Below are positions 6,110-12,220 of a stretch of DNA of 20,762 nt, one piece after another (position 1 is the stretch's first letter; each line of letters begins with the position of its first letter). The position numbers were made by a program, and so were the translations under genes. Under the pieces are notes generated by a model. It had not been told where the DNA came from and made no database searches. It was given only the letters and a program-made list of their open reading frames with translations. Source of the stretch: Rickettsiales bacterium. GTDB lineage: Bacteria > Pseudomonadota > Alphaproteobacteria > Rickettsiales > UBA3002. The stretch is taken from contig CANEUT010000006.1 of the NCBI GenBank assembly GCA_947441895.1, forward strand, positions 1 through 20,762, in the 5' to 3' direction.

Positions 6110-6805
6110 ATGACCCGCGCCCTGATTCGCATTCGCGGCACCGACGCCGTGCATTTTTTGCAAGGGATCCTCACGCAGGATGTGACCAAGCTTGCGGAAC
6201 AGAAAATTCAATTCGCGGCGCTGCTGTCGCCACAGGGAAAAATTCTGCACGATATGTTTCTGGTCGCGGTGGAAGATGGTATCCTCATCGACAGCGCGGC
6301 CCACTATAAAGACACGCTGCTGAAGCGCCTTGCCATGTATAAGCTGCGGGCAAAGGTAGAAATTGCCGATGTCAGCGACGCGTGGTGCGTGGTGCTAGAC
6401 GATGCGCAGGGCTTGCCCGACCCGCGCCACCCGGACTTGCCCAAACGCCATTATGCGATTCATAATTCACCACTCACCACTCACCACTCACTACTCACCC
6501 TCGGCATTCCCGAATTGGGCGTTGATTTTGAACCCGATAGCATCACCGCCATGGATGCGGGCTATGATTTGCTGAACGGCATCAGCTTCACCAAGGGCTG
6601 CTATGTGGGTCAGGAAATCACCGCCCGCATGCATTATAAAAACATTGCCCGCCGGGGGTTTTATGTGCTTGAAAACGAAGCCGGATCAAAGCATTTGGCA
6701 ATGCTGAAGTTCGAAGATGTGGAAGCCGCCGCAGGCAGAGTCACTGTGGAAAACGAGACCTTCATCGCCACGCTTCCGGGCTGGATGCAGCCGAGGCGGC
6801 GTTAG
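6110..6805 (+). CDS. ygfZ: YgfZ/GcvT-family folate-binding protein, iron-sulfur cluster repair
   Basis: YgfZ (human IBA57 type) uses tetrahydrofolate and helps make or repair iron-sulfur clusters in certain enzymes. The 231-residue protein has the GcvT-like N-terminal domain (RGTDAVHFLQGILTQDV, then FAALLSPQGKILHDMF). It also has the hallmark KGCYVGQEITARMHY motif, with Cys164 as the conserved cysteine. Residues 117-130 (IHNSPLTTHHSLLT) are encoded exactly by a six-unit heptamer array and look inserted before the family motif LGIPELGVDF. It begins five bases after the glycosyltransferase stop, so the two are probably cotranscribed. The C-terminal domain is short, as in alphaproteobacterial members. 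Confidence 0.9.
   Translation: MTRALIRIRGTDAVHFLQGILTQDVTKLAEQKIQFAALLSPQGKILHDMFLVAVEDGILIDSAAHYKDTLLKRLAMYKLRAKVEIADVSDAWCVVLDDAQGLPDPRHPDLPKRHYAIHNSPLTTHHSLLTLGIPELGVDFEPDSITAMDAGYDLLNGISFTKGCYVGQEITARMHYKNIARRGFYVLENEAGSKHLAMLKFEDVEAAAGRVTVENETFIATLPGWMQPRRR
6458..6499. repeat. ACTCACC-type heptamer array inside ygfZ
   Basis: Six units of seven bases run without a break: ATTCATA, ATTCACC, ACTCACC, ACTCACC, ACTCACT, ACTCACC. The 42-base array equals 14 codons, so the reading frame is kept. The unit differs by one base from the ACGCACC array in the preceding gene. Confidence 0.9.
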
Positions 6806-6827
6806 CCCATTTCAAGGGGATTGCGCC

Positions 6828-6920
6828 ATGATGTTTATTTGGCCGAAGAACCAGGAAAATTTCGAAGGCGTAGCGGGGCTCTACGGCACAGAAATTTGCC
6901 GCCGTTATTCAGCCAAATAA
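6828..6920 (+). CDS. Possible 30-residue small protein
   Basis: An ATG at 6828 has AAGGGG eight bases upstream and opens a 30-codon frame starting MMFIWPKNQENFEGVAGLYG and ending TAA. Nothing is recognised in it. It sits 22 bases after ygfZ and could be coupled to it, or could be a chance frame or gene remnant. It is called only because of the good ribosome site. Confidence 0.25.
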   Translation: MMFIWPKNQENFEGVAGLYGTEICRRYSAK

Positions 6921-7200
6921 ACCATGGCCCGAAGGGTTGCGGCAAAAAATCGTCGCTCGCGGCGTTGAAATGGCTTTATGTAGAATGGCTACATCGCAGC
7001 CATTTCGTCTAGCGAATCAACAATTTTTACCAGCAACGCAATCGCCTTAAAATGCGCTAACACCGCCTACACTCGACCTGTTCAAACGTGCGCACGAGAA
7101 TCAATAAAATTATTCGCGTTTTTAGCAGGTATTGTATTTGGAGTGGCTCGCGCTACATGGTAGCTTGATAGGAATAAAAAATAGAGCAGGACAACCCCTC
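6921..7200. other. Gene-free stretch before yqgE
   Basis: From the ygfZ stop to yqgE there are 395 bases with no convincing gene beyond the tiny frame at 6828. The stretch holds the nested inverted repeat at 6967-7006 and a perfect 10-base palindrome CGTGCGCACG at 7087-7096. Its last 100 bases are AT-rich and must contain a yqgE promoter, but no clear -35/-10 pair could be chosen. Confidence 0.6.
6967..7006. repeat. Nested inverted repeat (stem with inner stem)
   Basis: GAAATGGCT (6967-6975) pairs with AGCCATTTC (6998-7006). Inside it TGTAG (6979-6983) pairs with CTACA (6989-6993) around AATGG. Both stems are perfect and can stack with small internal loops. It may mark the end of the usg-GT-ygfZ transcript, although only a short T5 run occurs, about 18 bases further on, rather than directly after the stem. 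Confidence 0.65.
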
Positions 7201-7893
7201 ATGACCTCACTTTTTCGCAAGGTAGCCACCATGTTCTCCAGCAAAACCACGCTTACCGATACGGCCTCCACCGGCACGATTACCTTGCGCCCTGCGGCCA
7301 ACCTCATGGCCCCCAATATTATCGACGCGACGGCGCAAACGGGCTATCTGGCTGGTCAAATGCTTGTCGCCACTCCGGTGATTGATTCTGGCTGCTTCCA
7401 AAAATCGGTGGTCTATATTTTTTCGCACAACGCCGAGGGTGCCATGGGCATCATCATCAACCAACCGCTGGAGCTGATTAACTACGCCTCACTGATTGAG
7501 GGTATGGATTTGCCCAAAGAAGCGGCGGAACGCAATATTCCTGTCTATTTTGGCGGTCCGGTAGAACGCGCCCGTGGGTTCATTATCCACAGCACCGATT
7601 ATCTGCGCGATTTCACCCTCGCCCGCAGCGTCGATCTAGCAGTCACAGCCTCCAGCAACATTCTGGCCGATATTGTGGCCGGCAACGGCCCCAAACAAGC
7701 CGCGTTGGTGGTTGGTTTCGCCGGGTGGAGCGCCGGTCAGCTGGAAGCCGAGATTGAGCAAAACAGCTGGATTTCCGTACCCGCCACGGCCGACTTAATG
7801 TTTAACACCGAAAATGACCTGAAATGGGCCACCGCCAGCAAATCACTCGGCATCGACATGGCATTTTTCAGCACCACCGTCGGCCACGCATAA
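7201..7893 (+). CDS. yqgE: YqgE/AlgH family (UPF0301) protein
   Basis: A member of the DUF179 family, with a solved fold but no agreed biochemical role. It was once linked to alginate regulation in Pseudomonas (AlgH). Family landmarks are GYLAGQMLVATPVIDSGCF, FSHNAEGAMGIIINQPLEL, VYFGGPVERARGFIIHS and VVGFAGWSAGQLEAEIEQNS. The ATG at 7201 gives 230 residues with a ~30-residue lead before the domain. An ATG at 7231 with AAGG upstream is a reasonable alternative. It precedes glyQ by 65 bases on the same strand. Confidence 0.9.
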   Translation: MTSLFRKVATMFSSKTTLTDTASTGTITLRPAANLMAPNIIDATAQTGYLAGQMLVATPVIDSGCFQKSVVYIFSHNAEGAMGIIINQPLELINYASLIEGMDLPKEAAERNIPVYFGGPVERARGFIIHSTDYLRDFTLARSVDLAVTASSNILADIVAGNGPKQAALVVGFAGWSAGQLEAEIEQNSWISVPATADLMFNTENDLKWATASKSLGIDMAFFSTTVGHA

Positions 7894-7939
7894 TTCCAAC
7901 GAATCGGACACGTTTCTGCCTTGCTTTCGAGCCATTCGA

Positions 7940-7952
7940 CCGCTAAAAGCGG
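7940..7952. promoter_or_regulatory. Small hairpin overlapping the glyQ ribosome-binding region
   Basis: CCGCT (7940-7944) and AGCGG (7948-7952) pair across AAA, six bases before the glyQ ATG. No better Shine-Dalgarno is present, so the stem could occlude ribosome entry. Whether it is functional is unknown. Confidence 0.3.
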
Positions 7953-7958
7953 CGCTCT

Positions 7959-8849
7959 ATGGCACTCGCATTTCAAGATATCATTCTCACCCTCCAGAAT
8001 TTCTGGGCGCGGCAGGGCTGTGTCGTGCTTCAGCCCTATGACATGGAAGTGGGTGCGGGCACGTTTCACCCCGCCACTACGCTGCGTGCACTGGGGCCCA
8101 AACCGTGGAACTGCGCCTATGTGCAGCCCAGCCGCCGCCCGAAAGATGGGCGCTATGGCGAAAACCCCAACCGTTTGCAGCATTATTACCAGTTTCAGGT
8201 GATTCTGAAACCATCGCCCGATAACATTCAGCAGCTTTATTTGGATTCGCTGGCCGAACTGGGCATCAACGCCGCCGAGCATGACATTCGCTTTGTGGAA
8301 GATGACTGGGAAAGCCCAACGCTGGGCGCCTGGGGCCTTGGCTGGGAAGTGTGGTGCGACGGCATGGAAGTCACCCAGTTCACCTACTTTCAGCAAGTGG
8401 GCGGCATTGAGTGCAACCCCATCAGCGGTGAGCTGACCTATGGGCTCGAGCGCCTCGCCATGTATATTCAGGGCGTGGAAAACGTCTATGACCTGAAATG
8501 GAACGACGCAAAAGATGGCCAGCCACAATTCACTTATGGCGATGTGTTCAAGCAGAACGAGGTGGAATTTTCCGCGTATAATTTAGAAGCCGCGAACACC
8601 GAACAGCTTTTCAAACAATTCGAAGAGGCCGAGGCCGAGTGCAAAGCGCTGCTGGCTTACAGCAATGAACGTTCCGGCGCGCTGACGCTGCCTGCTTATG
8701 ACCAATGCATCAAGGCGTCGCACCGCTTCAACCTGCTGGATGCGCGCGGCGTCATCGGCGTCACCGAACGCGCCAGCTATATCGGCCGCGTGCGCGCCCT
8801 TGCCAAAGCCTGCTGCGAAGCCTGGGTGAAAAGTCAGGAGGCCGCATGA
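7959..8849 (+). CDS. glyQ: Glycine-tRNA ligase alpha subunit
   Basis: The alpha chain of the bacterial heterotetrameric glycyl-tRNA synthetase holds the class II catalytic core that activates glycine with ATP. The 296-residue protein is full length. Motifs include ILTLQNFWARQGCVVLQPYD, VGAGTFHPATTLRALGPKPW, AYVQPSRRPKDGRYGENPNR and WEVWCDGMEVTQFTYFQQVG. Its TGA overlaps the ATG of the next gene (ATGA at 8846-8849), so translation of the AT-rich follower is likely coupled. Its partner glyS begins 1.2 kb downstream, an unusual separation for a gene pair that is normally adjacent. Confidence 0.98.
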   Translation: MALAFQDIILTLQNFWARQGCVVLQPYDMEVGAGTFHPATTLRALGPKPWNCAYVQPSRRPKDGRYGENPNRLQHYYQFQVILKPSPDNIQQLYLDSLAELGINAAEHDIRFVEDDWESPTLGAWGLGWEVWCDGMEVTQFTYFQQVGGIECNPISGELTYGLERLAMYIQGVENVYDLKWNDAKDGQPQFTYGDVFKQNEVEFSAYNLEAANTEQLFKQFEEAEAECKALLAYSNERSGALTLPAYDQCIKASHRFNLLDARGVIGVTERASYIGRVRALAKACCEAWVKSQEAA

Positions 8850-9478
8850 TTAACACCTCAGACAATAAACTATTAGCTTCGGATGGTGACCAAAGATTTA
8901 CGGCTTGTTTAAATCACTCCCAAGATAATGATGGCCTTTACGCTTACGGTTATCTGGAAGCTGCTGACGCGCTAATCGAAAATTTGGAAGCAACTGGGCG
9001 CGGGGTTCATATATTTCTATATCCAATAATGTTTCTTTGCCGCCATCACCTCGAATTAAAACTAAAGAGCATTACTGAAGATGCAATTAGCCTTTTGGAT
9101 GTTGAGTTAAGTAAAGAAGAAAAAAAATGCCTAACTACAAATCATGAGCTTCCTAAATTGTGGAGTATCGCTCAAAAATACCTTAATCAAATTTGGCCAG
9201 AAGGTGACCAAGCAATATTGGAGCCTACGAGCACTGTTTTGTCCGAGATTGAAGCTATCGATCCCAAATCTTTTGTATCTCGTTATCCCACCGACAACAA
9301 AACCAATGAAAAGCATTTCAAGGGATCAGTACCTATAAATATTCTGACTTTTCGCGAAAGAATAGACGAAGCTATAACCATGTTAGACGCAATTGAGACG
9401 GGCATTGCTGAATATCAAGATTGTAAAAACACGGAGCTTTACGAAGCGCAGCAAATGGCCATGGAGTACGGCCTATGA
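8846..9478 (+). CDS. Unknown AT-rich gene with RHHLEL motif, wedged between glyQ and panD
   Basis: This 210-residue soluble protein resembles a scattered family of uncharacterised proteins with the pattern YP..FL.RH.LEL.LK. Here it reads FLYPIMFLCRHHLELKLKSI, with Arg66, His67 and Glu70. It is followed by NHELPKLWSIAQKYL and SRYPTDNKTNEKHF, which also fit that pattern. The RH-rich helix is reminiscent of HEPN-like folds, but the strict R-X4-6-H motif is absent, so no activity is claimed. Base use is foreign: 9061-9120 has 20 G/C of 60 and 9121-9180 has 19 of 60, far below the neighbours. It is locked into the operon by ATGA overlaps at both ends. Horizontal acquisition is inferred. Confidence 0.85.
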   Translation: MINTSDNKLLASDGDQRFTACLNHSQDNDGLYAYGYLEAADALIENLEATGRGVHIFLYPIMFLCRHHLELKLKSITEDAISLLDVELSKEEKKCLTTNHELPKLWSIAQKYLNQIWPEGDQAILEPTSTVLSEIEAIDPKSFVSRYPTDNKTNEKHFKGSVPINILTFRERIDEAITMLDAIETGIAEYQDCKNTELYEAQQMAMEYGL

Positions 9479-9900
9479 TCCTCACCCTCCTCAAATGCAA
9501 ATTGCATGGCGCTACCGTCACGGGGGCTGACCGCAATTACGAAGGCTCCATCGGCATTCCGCGCGATTTGATGGATGCGGCGGGGCTGCTGGCGCATGAA
9601 CAGGTCGATGTTTTGAACTTCAGCAACGGCGCGCGGCTGACCACCTATGTGTTGGAATATCCGGCAGGCTGTGGCGAAATCGTCATCAACGGCCCCGCCG
9701 CGCATCTGGTGAAAAAGGGCGATAAGGTAATTGTGTGCGCCTATGCGCAAATGAAACCATCGGCCGCAAAAAAACACACGCCCACGGTTATTATTATGGG
9801 TGCAAAAAACACCATTAAACGGGGGCGCGATACGTCGATGATCGACCCCAAACGCGTGGGCGGCAAACCCGTTGCCAAAAAGAAGGTGGCCAAGCGATGA
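9475..9900 (+). CDS. panD: Aspartate 1-decarboxylase proenzyme
   Basis: PanD makes beta-alanine from aspartate for pantothenate and CoA synthesis. The proenzyme self-cleaves between Gly24 and Ser25, and Ser25 becomes the pyruvoyl group. The sequence keeps the numbering of the E. coli enzyme: Lys9, His11, Tyr22, Gly24-Ser25 (in YEGSIGI), Arg54, Thr57, Tyr58 and Asn72. The 141-residue length exceeds the usual ~126 by a basic tail ending GGKPVAKKKVAKR. Its ATG overlaps the stop of the AT-rich gene. It lies between glyQ and glyS rather than with panB/panC. The sequence ATGATCCT at its start recurs at its end (9897-9904). Confidence 0.94.
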   Translation: MILTLLKCKLHGATVTGADRNYEGSIGIPRDLMDAAGLLAHEQVDVLNFSNGARLTTYVLEYPAGCGEIVINGPAAHLVKKGDKVIVCAYAQMKPSAAKKHTPTVIIMGAKNTIKRGRDTSMIDPKRVGGKPVAKKKVAKR

Positions 9901-9912
9901 TCCTTATCCTTT

Positions 9913-10015
9913 GTCATTCCCGAGCTAGTGACGTCCAAACGCATTGCGTTTGGCAACGGCGCTTCATCGGGAATCCAGCCACACATCACCACTGGATCCC
10001 CGCTTTCGCGGGGAT
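9913..10015. repeat. Composite palindromic repeat filling the glyS leader
   Basis: ATTCCCG (9916-9922) pairs with CGGGAAT (9968-9974). Inside it CCAAACGC (9935-9942) and GCGTTTGG (9946-9953) form a perfect 8-bp hairpin with a 3-nt loop. Next, ATCCCCGC (9996-10003) and GCGGGGAT (10008-10015) form a perfect 8-bp hairpin with a TTTC loop. The GTCATTCCCG...GGGAATCCAG and CTGGATCCCCGC...GCGGGGAT pieces are common REP-like modules in bacteria. They occupy almost all of the 129 bases between panD and glyS. Confidence 0.88.
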
Positions 10016-10029
10016 GGCGGGTAACTGAT

Positions 10030-12210
10030 ATGGCCACGCTGCTGCTTGAATTATTTTCGGAAGAAATCCCCTCGCGCATGCAGCAGGCTGCTGCAAGCCA
10101 GCTTTCGCAACGCGTGGTTGACAGCCTAAAGACACTCTCTGCGCCGGGGCAAGCATTTACCTTAGAGGTGAAACAATTCGTGAGCCCCCGCCACTTGGCA
10201 ATAAAAGTTGCAAACCTTCCGTTAGTAACGCCGGATTATACTGAAGAACGCCGTGGCCCAAAAATCGGCGCGCCGGAACAGGCGCTCAAAGGCTTTTTGC
10301 AATCCACCGGCCTCACCCTCGATCAATGCGAACAACGCGATGGATATTATTATGCGCGCATCGAGCGCAAAGGCCGCGCCGTTGCCGAAGTGGTGAAAGA
10401 AGTGTGCGAAGCGGCACTGAGCGCCTTTAGCTGGCCAAAATCCATGCATTGGGGTGATCGCAAACTGCGCCCACTTCCTTGGGTGCGGCCACTGCACAAC
10501 ATTGTTTGCTTGCTTGATGATGAAGTAGTGCCAGTGCAATTCGCCCACCTCACCGCTGGCAACGTGACTTATGGCCATCGTTTTCTGGCACCAGAAGCCA
10601 TCACCATTCCACATGCCGAGGAATACGAAGCGATTCTGAAAGACGCTTTTGTCGTCGTCGATTTTGAGAAGCGCAAAAATTATATCGGCAACGCCGTCCA
10701 CAATCTTGCCTTACAGCATGGGCTGCAAGTTATCGATGACGATGCGCTTCTTAATGAGGTAACCGGACTTATTGAACACGCTGTGCCGCTGCTCGGCACG
10801 TTCGAAGAAAAATTCCTGCAGCTGCCGCCCGAGGTGTTGATCTCGGAAATGAAAACCCACCAGCGTTATTTCGCGCTGAATGATGCTGGCGGCAAACTCA
10901 CCAACCGCTTCATCACCGTGGCGAATATGGTGAATGCCGATGGCGGTAAAAAAGTGATGGAAGGCAACAGCCGCGTCGTCCGCGCCCGCCTTTCTGACGG
11001 CGAATTCTATTGGGAACAAGACAAAAAAACTAACCTCGCCGACTGGGGCAAAAAACTGGCCGATGTGGTATTCCACGCCAAGGTGGGCATGATGGATGCA
11101 AAGGTTGCCCGCATTGAAGCGTTGGCGCTGGAAATTGCGAAAGCTGTTGGCTTTACCAACACCGCAAAAGTGCAAAAAGCCGCGCAGCTTTGTAAGGCCG
11201 ATTTAACCAGCGGCATGGTGGGTGAATTCCCCGAACTGCAAGGCATTATGGGTCGCTATTACGCCAAAGCACAAGGTGAGCAAGATGCAATCGCCGAAGC
11301 GATTTACGAACATTACAAACCCCAAGGCGCGGGCGACGATTTACCAAAAACCGAGCTGGGCGCTATCATCGCGATTGCTGACAAGCTCGATTCCATTGTG
11401 TCACTTTTTGCTGCAGGTGAAAAACCCACCGGTAGCAAAGACCCACTGGCACTGAGAAGAGCGGCATTGGGCGTGCTAAGGATTTCCTTTGTTTTGAACC
11501 AAAATCTAGACATTGCCTATTTAATGCGCCGAGCCATCCGGCTTTTTGTTGGCACACGTTATTATAAGAGCAAGAGCGAAGCGATGGACGCTCTAGAAGC
11601 AACAAAAGATAAGGGCATACCCGATAATTTCATTGAAGAAGCGATGCTCCGCTTCGGTGGATCAGTAAAGGCGTTTGACCCATCTGAAGATATGGTTCCT
11701 GGTTGGGAAGACCTTGAAGAAGAAATGCTTACAGAACTACTTAAATTTTTTGGGGACCGCTTGCAAAATATTTTGCGCGACGAGGGCTTGCGCCCTGATA
11801 TTATTGAGGCAGCGAGCTACACGGCAGGGGTTGTGTTTATCCCCACCAGTATTGCGGACCATGCACGTAATTTGAATAGCTGGGTTGCACAAGGCGCTGG
11901 CCTCGCTGCCATCAAACGCAGCATTAATATTCTGGCAGCGGAAGAGAAGAAGGCAAAAACGACGTATACATTCGATACAGCAAAATGTGCCACATTGAAG
12001 CTGCCAGAAGAAACTGCGCTGCTGCAGCTTGTGAGCGCTGGCGGCATCACCACCCCACAACAACTCGAAACCTTAACCGCCCCCATCAACGCGTTTTTTG
12101 ATGCGGTGCTGGTGACAGAAGAACAATTCCGCGATGCGCGGCTGAGCCTGCTGGCCGGCGTGCGCGACGCAGCAAACCACATCGCTGACTTCAGCAAAAT
12201 TGAAGGCTAA
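10030..12210 (+). CDS. glyS: Glycine-tRNA ligase beta subunit
   Basis: The beta chain binds tRNA-Gly and completes the alpha2-beta2 glycyl-tRNA synthetase. The 726-residue product begins ATLLLELFSEEIPSRMQ after the Met. It contains GPKIGAPEQALKGFL, WGDRKLRPLPWVRPLHNIVC, EMKTHQRYFALND, LADVVFHAKVGMMDAKVARI and an HD-like/DALR C-terminal half (DKLDSIVSLFAAGEKPTGSKDPLALRR). The ATG at 10030 is chosen because the family starts here. The frame is open upstream only through the repeat. The ribosome site (GGCGGG) is weak and lies against a stable hairpin. The tail is slightly long for the family. It ends ten bases before ppdK. Confidence 0.97.
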   Translation: MATLLLELFSEEIPSRMQQAAASQLSQRVVDSLKTLSAPGQAFTLEVKQFVSPRHLAIKVANLPLVTPDYTEERRGPKIGAPEQALKGFLQSTGLTLDQCEQRDGYYYARIERKGRAVAEVVKEVCEAALSAFSWPKSMHWGDRKLRPLPWVRPLHNIVCLLDDEVVPVQFAHLTAGNVTYGHRFLAPEAITIPHAEEYEAILKDAFVVVDFEKRKNYIGNAVHNLALQHGLQVIDDDALLNEVTGLIEHAVPLLGTFEEKFLQLPPEVLISEMKTHQRYFALNDAGGKLTNRFITVANMVNADGGKKVMEGNSRVVRARLSDGEFYWEQDKKTNLADWGKKLADVVFHAKVGMMDAKVARIEALALEIAKAVGFTNTAKVQKAAQLCKADLTSGMVGEFPELQGIMGRYYAKAQGEQDAIAEAIYEHYKPQGAGDDLPKTELGAIIAIADKLDSIVSLFAAGEKPTGSKDPLALRRAALGVLRISFVLNQNLDIAYLMRRAIRLFVGTRYYKSKSEAMDALEATKDKGIPDNFIEEAMLRFGGSVKAFDPSEDMVPGWEDLEEEMLTELLKFFGDRLQNILRDEGLRPDIIEAASYTAGVVFIPTSIADHARNLNSWVAQGAGLAAIKRSINILAAEEKKAKTTYTFDTAKCATLKLPEETALLQLVSAGGITTPQQLETLTAPINAFFDAVLVTEEQFRDARLSLLAGVRDAANHIADFSKIEG

Positions 12211-12220
12211 GGAGACCACC

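Noticed and set aside
5372..6499. Possible CRISPR array from the short repeats
   Set aside because: Units are 7 bases, directly tandem, without spacers, and inside coding genes. No cas genes are present.
7737..8528. Minus-strand 263-codon frame across yqgE and glyQ
   Set aside because: It spans two real genes and the spacer between them, which is typical of a chance antisense frame.
8846..8881. ATGAT at both ends of the AT-rich gene as a target-site duplication
   Set aside because: Five bases that include start and stop codons are too short and too constrained to count as evidence of transposition. No transposase or terminal inverted repeats are seen.
9901..10029. Glycine riboswitch or T-box before glyS
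   Set aside because: The leader is explained by REP-like palindromes. No T-box sequence, specifier loop or tandem glycine aptamer pattern was seen.
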